Part shown: piece after piece, positions 18,784 through 26,235 of the stretch
Layout of the letters: each line of letters begins with the position of its first letter
Numbering within the stretch: position 1 is the stretch's first letter
NCBI RefSeq assembly: GCF_003946265.1
Contig: NZ_RHNO01000018.1
Coordinates: 1 to 56,792 of the forward strand
Direction: 5' to 3'
Source: Levilactobacillus yonginensis
Lineage (GTDB): Bacteria; Bacillota; Bacilli; Lactobacillales; Lactobacillaceae
Length of the DNA: 56,792 bases
Made by a program: the position numbers and the translations under genes
Notes under the pieces: generated by a model
Seen by the model: only the letters and a program-made list of their open reading frames with translations
The model's database searches: none
What the model was told of the DNA's origin: nothing

Positions 18784-19506
18784 ATGGCAGACAATAACAA
18801 GCAAGCACCCAAAAAACAAAAGAAGAGTCGGTGGCGATGGTTCTGGTCGACACTATTCGTCCTGTTGATCGTGGTGTCACTGGGCCTGATTTTCAACGAA
18901 CAGATTAAAAATTGGCTGATTTCTTCCTATCAACCGAAGATTACGCAGAAGTCCGTTAAGAAAAACGAGAAGAAAAAGGCGTCGTTTGATTTCAGTAAGG
19001 TCAAGTCACTGGATTTCTCAACGGTAGCTAACGCGCGTTGGAACACGGCGGATATTCACGTGGTTGGTGAGATATTGATGCCGCAGTCTAAGATTCACTT
19101 GCCGATAGCTCGGGGGGTCAGCAACGAGGTTCTCGCGTTAACAGCGGGGACCATGCGGCCGGACCAAAAAATGGGTGAGGGAAATTATCCGCTGGCTGGG
19201 CACCACATGAGCTCACAAACGATTCTGTTTAGTCCATTGTATTGGAAGACCCGGGTCGGGCAGACTATTTACCTGACGAATGCTAAAAAGGTTTTCGTGT
19301 ACAAGGTGAGCGTACGGAAGTTTATTCCGGCGACTGACGTAAAAGTGGTTGATCAGACTAAGAAGAAGCTGGTGACCCTGATTACTTGTGATGCAACTGG
19401 GGCTAATCGATTGATGATCCGTGGAACTTACGTCAAACAGATGGCGTACAAGAATGCACCAGTTTCCGTACAAAAAGGCTTCCATAGCGGCTTTAACAAT
19501 AAATAG
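18784..19506 (+). CDS. srtA: Class A sortase
   Basis: A 240-aa membrane-tethered transpeptidase that cleaves LPxTG-type signals and links proteins to peptidoglycan. A short basic cytosolic tail is followed by one membrane segment (about 21-40) and the catalytic barrel outside. The catalytic residues are visible: H140 in LAGHHM, C202 in TLITCDATG and R209 (or R213) in the strand after it. ATG at 18784 lies nine bases after GGAG; an ATG at 18769 in frame precedes that site. It is a single gene closed by a terminator, 0.5 kb before the gene for an LPQTSE-bearing protein, its probable substrate. Confidence 0.94.
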   Translation: MADNNKQAPKKQKKSRWRWFWSTLFVLLIVVSLGLIFNEQIKNWLISSYQPKITQKSVKKNEKKKASFDFSKVKSLDFSTVANARWNTADIHVVGEILMPQSKIHLPIARGVSNEVLALTAGTMRPDQKMGEGNYPLAGHHMSSQTILFSPLYWKTRVGQTIYLTNAKKVFVYKVSVRKFIPATDVKVVDQTKKKLVTLITCDATGANRLMIRGTYVKQMAYKNAPVSVQKGFHSGFNNK

Positions 19507-19520
19507 TTTTATAAAAACGG

Positions 19521-19559
19521 CGTTTTCTTAGAGATTTCTAAGAAAACGTCATTTTTTTT
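19521..19559 (+). terminator. srtA terminator
   Basis: CGTTTTCTTA pairs perfectly with TAAGAAAACG around eight bases, followed by eight T. Confidence 0.9.
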
Positions 19560-19663
19560 ACATTTTTTTGCTTTTTTTTGGCATAAAAAAAGCAGGATTG
19601 TTTTCATGGGCCAAGGCCATAAGCCACAAGGGTTTATAGTACATAGGATATACCTTAGATATG

Positions 19664-19691
19664 TTGTATAAGAACCCCATTACCCTATAAT
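19664..19691 (+). promoter_or_regulatory. Promoter candidate for the WxL cluster
   Basis: TTGTAT and a perfect TATAAT are 16 bp apart. It would give a leader of about 310 nt before the first cluster gene. TTGTGG and GATAGT at 19874-19903 are a weaker alternative nearer the gene. Confidence 0.5.
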
Positions 19692-20008
19692 ATACAGGGT
19701 GCTTTTTAAAATATTCACAAGATATTTTGCGAATTAATTGCGTTATTAATGTTTAAAATTCACGCAAAAACGCTGATATAACAGTGCTTAATCTAAAAAA
19801 TATAAATACGTATGAACTAAGACACGACGCGGGTTGGATGGGATTAGTTCTCGTTTTCACCACAGATTATAGATTGTGGACAAGTTAATTGGGTCGTGAT
19901 AGTATATGGCCTGTAATCAGATGAGATTCGATTCGCCTTGCAAGACAGGTCCATTGGAAATGGTAATGAGTTGCTTGGAAAGATACGGACGTGAGGATGG
20001 GAACAGCG

Positions 20009-20458
20009 ATGCGTTTTCAAAAACTAGGATTGCTGATACTGAGCCTGCTTACCGTCGGTTGGGGAATTCCAACAACTGCTCGAGCTGCTGACCAATCGTC
20101 AGGGGATGTTCAACAGTCGCATTACTCGGTCACTTTAACGCCACCTACGACACCAACGATCACGACACCAAGTGGTTCAGTTAGTGGGGGACATGACGGC
20201 GATCTAGTGAGCGGCGGTGGCGCTGACGATGGTAACCCTGGGACAACTTCGAAGCCCGTCAACACGAGTGCTTCGGGTGGTCAAGGGGCTACCGCGAGTC
20301 CGGCGACGGGCAGCAGCCCAACCAACCAGACTTCGAAGGGCCGCTTACCTCAGACTTCTGAGGCGTGGTTCGGCTTAGGTACGATGGCCGGTATCATATT
20401 GTTGCTTACGGTTTGGATAGGATTTTTGACGAGTAGACGGAAAAAGACAAAAAGTTGA
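20009..20458 (+). CDS. Small LPQTxE-anchored surface protein
   Basis: A 149-aa protein of the kind found first in many WxL clusters. Signal peptide with cleavage near TARA-AD (residue 26), then a Pro/Thr/Gly/Ser-rich spacer (about 40-110) without a folded domain, then the sorting signal LPQTSE (113-118), a hydrophobic segment and the basic tail RRKKTKS. LPQTxE is the usual sortase motif in lactobacilli such as L. plantarum. I use ATG 20009; an ATG at 19997 and a GTG at 19991 are in frame. The next gene starts 11 bases after its stop, so they are co-transcribed. It may be a wall stem or spacer for the WxL assembly. Confidence 0.88.
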   Translation: MRFQKLGLLILSLLTVGWGIPTTARAADQSSGDVQQSHYSVTLTPPTTPTITTPSGSVSGGHDGDLVSGGGADDGNPGTTSKPVNTSASGGQGATASPATGSSPTNQTSKGRLPQTSEAWFGLGTMAGIILLLTVWIGFLTSRRKKTKS

Positions 20459-20469
20459 GGGAGACTATA

Positions 20470-21261
20470 ATGATGATGACTAAGAAAACTTTACAATTAC
20501 TTGCTACTACTGCACTGCTTGCTGGGTTAGGTTTTAACACTGTTACTGCTAGTGCAGCAACGGTGAACCCTGCTGAAAAAGATGCTACTTCAATTTCCAA
20601 AGACACCCAAGCTAGTGTTAGCTTGACTGGTGGTGGCGATGAAGGTGGTAACGCTGCTGGTGGGATTCACTTGATCACTGCTCCTAACGTTGCTTTTTCC
20701 GGTACTTTAACTGGTGACAAGCAAACTTTATCCGAAGTCACTTTTGACAATAAAAACTTTGCTGACGATAGTGTAGCTAAAGCTGGTACTCTAGTTGTTG
20801 CCAACCAAGGTTATGAAACTGGCTGGACCGTTCAAGTATCTGCCGGTGCGTTTAATCTCACCAACCCAGCGGCTAAAGACGCTAATGTTACAAAAGACTC
20901 AAAGGTTCTGGCAGCTTCCCAATTGGTACTGGATGCTTCAAAAGTTAGCCCCAAGGAAGGCGCCAACCAAAGTGCTTCACCTCTTGGTAACAAGGTAACT
21001 TTGAACTCTGATGGTACCACGGGTAACTTGCCAATTTTCCAAGCCTCAGCTGGTAAGGGTATCGGGACTTGGATCTCTCAATTTGACAAGGCAACTAGCT
21101 CATTTGAAATTGCTGCTGGTAACAAGGCTGGTAACTATACTTCTAAGTTGACTTGGACGTTAGCTAACACGCCTGACACGACTGGTGCAAGCACACAGGC
21201 GCCAGAAAAGCCATCCACTCCAGCACCCACTGCACCAGCAACTCCAGCAGCCAACAAATAA
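20470..21261 (+). CDS. WxL-domain surface protein
   Basis: A 263-aa secreted protein. A signal peptide ends near VTASA-AT (residue 29), and the WxL domain, which binds peptidoglycan non-covalently, fills most of the mature part. Its two motifs are visible: GWTVQVSAG with W119, and LTWTLANTP with WTL at 229-231. A Pro/Ala/Thr-rich tail of about 30 residues follows, which is unusual because WxL proteins normally end at the motif. GAGGGAG lies six bases before the ATG at 20470. Second gene of the cluster. Confidence 0.92.
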   Translation: MMMTKKTLQLLATTALLAGLGFNTVTASAATVNPAEKDATSISKDTQASVSLTGGGDEGGNAAGGIHLITAPNVAFSGTLTGDKQTLSEVTFDNKNFADDSVAKAGTLVVANQGYETGWTVQVSAGAFNLTNPAAKDANVTKDSKVLAASQLVLDASKVSPKEGANQSASPLGNKVTLNSDGTTGNLPIFQASAGKGIGTWISQFDKATSSFEIAAGNKAGNYTSKLTWTLANTPDTTGASTQAPEKPSTPAPTAPATPAANK

Positions 21262-21302
21262 CACACGCTAATCCGTTGCTATAAGCAAAGGAGGGCTGCG
21301 TA

Positions 21303-22004
21303 GTGACCAACAAAATAACTAAAATAGTGGCCTCATTTGCTTTGGCGTTCAGCCTTAGCGTGGGGTTGCTACAAAGCCCAGCATCAGCCGATACGTATGG
21401 AACAACAGCTTCAACGAACCTGAAGCCTGGGGATACCAGTGGATCGGTGAAACCCGTCGATCCAGAAACACCGGAGAAACCATTTCCCGGCGACCCAGGA
21501 GATTCAGGCAACGGGGGGACCGGTTCGACCGGCCCACTTACGTTGGACTACGTTCCGAACCTAACTTTCAAGCAAGATTCTGTGACGGGCCAAGTGATTA
21601 ACACGACCGCCGAGAATTCCAGAGCCTTTGTTCAGGTCAGTGACCGGCGTTATAATGGCGCCGGCTGGAAACTGTACCTAACGGCGGGGTCCCTGACTGG
21701 TCAAGCTGACCATCATCAGGTGACTCACGGCGACTTAGCTCTGGGTCAGTCAACCTTTAAACCGAAGGCAGCAGGGACTGTCAGCGGGGCACCAACCGTA
21801 ACCGTTGGGGCGAAGCAAGACATGACGATGAATGTGGCGGAAATTGTGGCACACGCCGCACCGGACCACGGGTTAGGGACGTGGATGATGCGCATCAATG
21901 CAAATTCAAGTTTACCGGCGCGTCTGTTCGTCAATGCCGGCGAGGTAACCCAACAGCAACTTTACACGGGCGTATTGACCTGGCAGTTAACAGACACACC
22001 TTAA
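21303..22004 (+). CDS. WxL-domain surface protein
   Basis: A 233-aa secreted protein. Signal peptide to about residue 29 (SPASA-DT), a Pro/Gly/Asp-rich spacer (35-78), then a WxL domain with GWKLYLTAG (WKL 122-124) and the terminal LTWQLTDTP (WQL 227-229). The start is GTG 21303 with AAGGAGGG eight bases upstream. It lies 41 bases after the previous WxL gene. It ends at the WxL motif as is typical. A terminator-like hairpin immediately follows (22019-22054). Confidence 0.92.
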   Translation: MTNKITKIVASFALAFSLSVGLLQSPASADTYGTTASTNLKPGDTSGSVKPVDPETPEKPFPGDPGDSGNGGTGSTGPLTLDYVPNLTFKQDSVTGQVINTTAENSRAFVQVSDRRYNGAGWKLYLTAGSLTGQADHHQVTHGDLALGQSTFKPKAAGTVSGAPTVTVGAKQDMTMNVAEIVAHAAPDHGLGTWMMRINANSSLPARLFVNAGEVTQQQLYTGVLTWQLTDTP

Positions 22005-22018
22005 AAATGATGAGTTTT

Positions 22019-22054
22019 AAAGAATGCGGTGGCGACAGCTACCGCATTCTTTGT
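22019..22054 (+). terminator. Internal terminator or attenuator within the WxL operon
   Basis: AAAGAATGCGGT pairs perfectly over 12 bp with ACCGCATTCTTT around a 10-nt loop, with a short T-rich end. It sits between the second WxL gene and the membrane protein gene and could lower expression of the latter. Confidence 0.6.
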
Positions 22055-22099
22055 TACAATGAACCAAAAAGAGAGTGGATATGGGAGGCCGAATTAATC

Positions 22100-23149
22100 A
22101 TGAAAAAGTGGTTACGGTTATTGGTAACATTTGGGGCGTTACTGCTAGCGTTCGGGTGGTTTCAACAATCCGCACGCGCAGAAAGCGTAGGGTACACGGT
22201 TGGGGCCGTGTTACCCAAAAATCAGGACGATAAAAAGGTGACTTACTTTGCTTTACGGGTTAAACCCAATCAGGAGCAGAAGTTAGCCATTGTGATCAGT
22301 AATACTGGGAGTAAGAAGAAGACCTACCAGGTGGGGGTCAATCAGGCCGTTACCAACAGCAATGGGGTCGTTGATTACAGTATGGCGAGTCCTAAGCTAG
22401 ATTCCTCGTTAAAGGTAGGAATTAAGGATTTGTTCGGTAATAAAACCCAGCGGGTCACTGTTCCAGCTAAGAGTAAGCAGAAAGTTTATGTTTCTTACAA
22501 GATGCCAGCTAAGCGACTCGATGGTATGATCTTGGGTGGTATTTACGTCAAGCAACTCACGGCGAACGAAGCGGCCAGCAATAAAAAGGGTGTTAGCATC
22601 AAGAACGCCTTTGCTTACGTCATTGGTCTACGACTACGGGAGAGTGACGTGGACGTTGCACCGGACATGAAACTACTTTCGGTCGAGAACGGCCAGTCAA
22701 ATAAGTACAACCAGGTTGAGGCTAACTTGCAGAATCCACGTCCAGGTCTGATGAGCAACTTGAAGGTCAAGACGAAGATTACCAAGCAGGGTGAAAGCAA
22801 AACCATTTTAAGCAATGAAAAGTCTTCCATGGCCATGGCACCAAACAGTAATTTCAATTACGCCATTCCGTGGGGGGACAAGCAGTTGAAGGCCGGCACC
22901 TATACGTTAACGCTGGATGCATACGCGCAAGGTGGGTATCATTGGCACTTCGTGAAGGACTTTAAGCTGACTCAGAAGAAGATTGGCCAACTACAAAACA
23001 AGTTCAACACACCGGCACCTAAGAAGAATTATTTCTGGTGGTTCGTTGCTGGTGGGGCCATCATCATTCTGTTATTGTTGATCATTATCTACTTGTTGTT
23101 GAAGAACAAGAAGCGTGATGACGATGATGATAAGGTAAGCAAAGACTAA
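22100..23149 (+). CDS. DUF916/DUF3324 WxL-interacting membrane protein
   Basis: A 349-aa surface protein with signal peptide (ARA-ES near residue 31), an N-terminal DUF916 domain (peptidoglycan-binding type, about 35-160), a DUF3324 domain (about 165-300) and a C-terminal membrane anchor (YFWWFVAGGAIIILLLLIII) followed by a charged tail KNKKRDDDDDK. Proteins of this pair of domains (WxLIP) bind WxL proteins and hold them at the cell surface. ATG at 22100 follows GGGAGG; the frame extends upstream through the previous gene without similarity. A strong terminator ends this first part of the cluster. Confidence 0.92.
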   Translation: MKKWLRLLVTFGALLLAFGWFQQSARAESVGYTVGAVLPKNQDDKKVTYFALRVKPNQEQKLAIVISNTGSKKKTYQVGVNQAVTNSNGVVDYSMASPKLDSSLKVGIKDLFGNKTQRVTVPAKSKQKVYVSYKMPAKRLDGMILGGIYVKQLTANEAASNKKGVSIKNAFAYVIGLRLRESDVDVAPDMKLLSVENGQSNKYNQVEANLQNPRPGLMSNLKVKTKITKQGESKTILSNEKSSMAMAPNSNFNYAIPWGDKQLKAGTYTLTLDAYAQGGYHWHFVKDFKLTQKKIGQLQNKFNTPAPKKNYFWWFVAGGAIIILLLLIIIYLLLKNKKRDDDDDKVSKD

Positions 23150-23166
23150 TATGATTCGCTGTAATG

Positions 23167-23198
23167 CTCGGTATCTAGTCAAGATACCGAGTTTTTTT
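23167..23198 (+). terminator. Terminator of the first WxL operon
   Basis: CTCGGTATC pairs perfectly with GATACCGAG around seven bases, followed by seven T. Confidence 0.92.
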
Positions 23199-23418
23199 GT
23201 GTTTTATCATAAATGAATTGATGGATTTTTCCACGAATAATGCATATTAATTAGCTGTATTAGTAATAATAAGTAATTCGAGATTACTGACATTTGGCTT
23301 GTCTTTACAGAGTAATCCTGGAACTACGGCGACTGGATAGTTATCCGGTGATAAATTAAATATTCAAAAAAGGGTTATTTACTAATAAATTTAGGTTAAT
23401 GTGTGGAAAGTAAAAGGC

Positions 23419-23447
23419 TTGAATTTTGTTAGGAGACCACATATAAT
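23419..23447 (+). promoter_or_regulatory. Promoter of the first lectin-WxL gene
   Basis: TTGAAT (23419-23424) and TATAAT (23442-23447) with a 17-bp spacer. Confidence 0.75.
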
Positions 23448-23685
23448 TGTACTGGTTAATAAGAGAAGTAGTACAGGGGCGTTGACTTTTTGGCAATTAG
23501 ACTAGGGTTGTCAGTCAACGGCGCATTCAATTACGTGTACAGAAATGTCATTGCAATTAAACTGTACAACTAAATGTAAAGTTAACTGCCGGTTAGGTGT
23601 CAAGGCAGGTAGTAGGTAGGAAGCATGGCTCATCGACAAGACTAGGTTGCCGACGAGCTTTTCACGTTTAAAGGGGAGGGATTAG

Positions 23686-25935
23686 TTGAAAGTCAAAGCC
23701 ATTTTATTAGGGTTGATTGCCCTAACGGCGGGCCTGACGATTGGTGGCCATTTAATAACGGCGCAAGCGGATACGGATTCAGTTACGGTGAAGGCACCAG
23801 CAGGGATCACAGTCGGTAGTTATTTCTCTCCGGGAACAATCGCCAATAATTCTGCCGAATTGATGGATACAGGTCACGGATTAGATCAAGCCGTCAAGTT
23901 AACGAATTACCGGGTTGGAACTGAATTGGGAACAATTTGGACCAGCAATGAAGCAGCGATGAATTTAAACGAAAATGAAAAGGCCTCGATGTGGCTTTAC
24001 TTAGGTAATGGAAATTCTTCCGCTGCGGATGGAATTTCTTTTGTTATGCAGAATGATGATCGGGGAGTCGGTGCTAGTTCAACTAATGCGGCTGGTCAGC
24101 CACTTAATGGCCAGACGTTAGGTGTCTGGGGTGGTGACGCGCGGACAGACTTTACCAAGCCGGTTGATACGCAGGCAATTGCCGACAGTGCCATTCAAAA
24201 GAGCTGGGCGCTAGAATTTGATACCTTTGCGAACGGCACTTCAACTGATTTGAGGAATGGTAAGGCAGATAACGATTTTGATGCCGACATCACCGGTGGG
24301 TATCCCCATATCGGATCTAACTATCCTGGGGACAAGAACAGTTATGCACAGGGAACGCTTAGCAATGGTAAATACTATGCGAAGCTCAATCACCTTGGAG
24401 TTTTGAAAAAAAGTTACAGTTATCTCTCAGATGGTTTTTGGCATCACTTAACCTTGAATTGGAACAATGATGCTAAAACGATGACCTATACGTTTGGTGA
24501 TAAGGATCCGTCGACTGGTGCACTGATTGCAACTGTTGCGGATGGCGGTACCGCGCAAACCGCGACAGTTCCGATTGATCCCAGTAAGCTAGGTGTTGGT
24601 AGCGATGGTCACGTTCGGTGGGGCTTTACCGGCTCGACCGGGATCGCCAAGAATGCGGAAGAAAATGCGGTCGTCTTTGAACAGGTTCCTGGACTGGTCA
24701 ATGCCAGTGCCACGGCCGATATTACAGACAATTCGCAAGATGATAAGATCATGACGTCCGCAACGACGGATAAAATTTATACCGGTGACCGGCTATCTGT
24801 AAAGTATCACTTGAGTTATGATGGGGGCCGTGAATCTTGGCAAAATGTTCAAGCAACGTTGAAGTTACCAGCTAACGTGGCGTTTAATGATACAGCGACC
24901 ATCACCTACGCGGATGGCTACCAGCAACAGATCACTGGCTTAGATAATAGTAATATTTCCGGCCAGACCGTCAACGTTGCCTTAGATGCTGGCCATGTTT
25001 TATCGGACAACAACAAGACGGCTACCATTACCTTAAAGGGGAAGGGCGTACTCGCGAGTGGTGTGACTTCGGCCACCTCTAAGTCAACGCACAGCAATTT
25101 TGATGGTTCTAACGCGTTGACCGATGCCAGCTTGAACGCCTTCAATGTGACCCAGCCAGCTGCAGGCGCCATGAGTATGGTACTGACCAGTGGTCAAGTT
25201 GGTATTGGTGGCACGACGAGTAGTGAAACAATGACTGGTACTAAGGATGTGACAGTTACTGGGAAAGTCAATTACGTGAGTGGGAACGCTAGTAAAAATA
25301 GCGATATCACCTTACATCCTACGTTGAACGGCGAGGACCTGGCCCCGGTATCCTTAAAGGACAGTGATCCGGCGGGCCAATTTAGCTATACGATTCCGGC
25401 CGCTTCACTTATTTCTGGGCTGAAAGACGGCAATCAACTGATTATGTACGCGCGCGACCAATCAGGTCGGTCAACCAATGATACGGTCTATACGGTCAAC
25501 GTGAAGGAAGGGACGATTAAGCTTGACGTCCCTACTGAATCGTCTTTCAATGGAGATGATCCGCAAAAGCTGACTGGAAAGTCGATGTCCTTTGCGCCGG
25601 ACAGTAATCTTCATGTGAACGTCAACGACACCATGGGAACCGGCGACCAATGGACATTAACGGCCTCGGCTGATCCGATGGTAGCAGAGCTTCAAGGTAA
25701 TCCAATCAATGGTGACCTGACGTACGTTGATCAGAACGGTCAACAGAACAGTCTGTTGGCAGGGGCCGTTACGATCATGAAACATACGACGACGTCTGAC
25801 AATGATGTGGTCGATGTCATGCAGGACTGGAACAAGAACCAGGGCCTCCTGTTGAAAACGAACCCTGGATTAACCATTGGGACGTACAAGACGACTATTC
25901 ACTGGACGTTACAAAACACGATGGCGACTAATTAA
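23686..25935 (+). CDS. L-type lectin-like / WxL-domain surface protein A
   Basis: A 749-aa secreted protein. Signal peptide ending near AQA-DT (residue 28). Residues about 40-330 look like a bacterial legume-type lectin domain: GISFVMQNDDRG, LGVWGGDARTD, SWALEFDTFANG, ending WGFTGSTG, with several carbohydrate/Ca2+-site-type Asp and Asn. Beta-sandwich repeats fill about 345-630, and the C-terminal WxL domain has DQWTLTAS and IHWTLQN (WTL 740-742). The start is TTG 23686 after GGGGAGGG. It probably binds a glycan outside while the WxL domain holds the wall. A paralogue of the next gene. The ligand is unknown. Confidence 0.9.
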   Translation: MKVKAILLGLIALTAGLTIGGHLITAQADTDSVTVKAPAGITVGSYFSPGTIANNSAELMDTGHGLDQAVKLTNYRVGTELGTIWTSNEAAMNLNENEKASMWLYLGNGNSSAADGISFVMQNDDRGVGASSTNAAGQPLNGQTLGVWGGDARTDFTKPVDTQAIADSAIQKSWALEFDTFANGTSTDLRNGKADNDFDADITGGYPHIGSNYPGDKNSYAQGTLSNGKYYAKLNHLGVLKKSYSYLSDGFWHHLTLNWNNDAKTMTYTFGDKDPSTGALIATVADGGTAQTATVPIDPSKLGVGSDGHVRWGFTGSTGIAKNAEENAVVFEQVPGLVNASATADITDNSQDDKIMTSATTDKIYTGDRLSVKYHLSYDGGRESWQNVQATLKLPANVAFNDTATITYADGYQQQITGLDNSNISGQTVNVALDAGHVLSDNNKTATITLKGKGVLASGVTSATSKSTHSNFDGSNALTDASLNAFNVTQPAAGAMSMVLTSGQVGIGGTTSSETMTGTKDVTVTGKVNYVSGNASKNSDITLHPTLNGEDLAPVSLKDSDPAGQFSYTIPAASLISGLKDGNQLIMYARDQSGRSTNDTVYTVNVKEGTIKLDVPTESSFNGDDPQKLTGKSMSFAPDSNLHVNVNDTMGTGDQWTLTASADPMVAELQGNPINGDLTYVDQNGQQNSLLAGAVTIMKHTTTSDNDVVDVMQDWNKNQGLLLKTNPGLTIGTYKTTIHWTLQNTMATN

Positions 25936-25961
25936 AAAAAAGTTATTGATATTTAGTGTGA

Positions 25962-25990
25962 AGCTACCCGGGGAATCGGGTAGCTTTTTT
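25962..25990 (+). terminator. Terminator after lectin-WxL gene A
   Basis: AGCTACCCG pairs perfectly with CGGGTAGCT around six bases, followed by six T. Confidence 0.92.
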
Positions 25991-26107
25991 GCTGTCTATG
26001 GCGGAAATGAAGCGGATTTATTCTAGATAAATATGATGGATTTTCAGAGCTGAATCAATTATAAATACTGTTATATCAACGATTTAGACGTGCTGTTTCG
26101 GTAAACG

Positions 26108-26116
26108 TGGTATACT
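26108..26116 (+). promoter_or_regulatory. Extended -10 promoter candidate for lectin-WxL gene B
   Basis: TGGTATACT is a good extended -10 element with no clear -35 box. It would give a leader of about 110 nt. Confidence 0.5.
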
Positions 26117-26235
26117 AAAGGAAATTAATCAGGGGTGTTAGTATTATACGAGGATAACTACATTAAAATAGTTATAATCATTTGAAAAGTTTAGATGAAT
26201 CGGCAGTTGCTCCTGATCGGGAAGGAGCCACCAGA

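Larger units (their letters stand above)
19507..20008. other. Upstream region of the WxL cluster
   Basis: About 500 A/T-rich bases without a gene. It contains the sortase terminator, an A/T hairpin with long homopolymer arms (19570-19593), a promoter (19664-19691) and a weak hairpin ACCCT/AGGGT with GCTTTTT (19682-19707). The remaining 300 bases would be an untranslated leader if that promoter drives the cluster. Confidence 0.5.
23150..23685. other. Promoter and long leader of the first lectin-WxL gene
   Basis: About 540 bases without a gene. It holds the terminator of the preceding operon, an A/T-rich stretch, a good promoter at 23419-23447 and a leader of some 230 nt. The leader contains two stems: CGTTGAC/GTCAACG (23480-23520) and GCTCATCG/CGACGAGC followed by TTTT (about 23626-23663), the latter just before the ribosome binding site. 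Confidence 0.6.

Noticed and set aside
19570-19593. A/T hairpin after srtA as a second terminator
   Set aside because: The arms are homopolymer runs with a weak stem; it more likely reflects A-tract DNA upstream of the WxL cluster.
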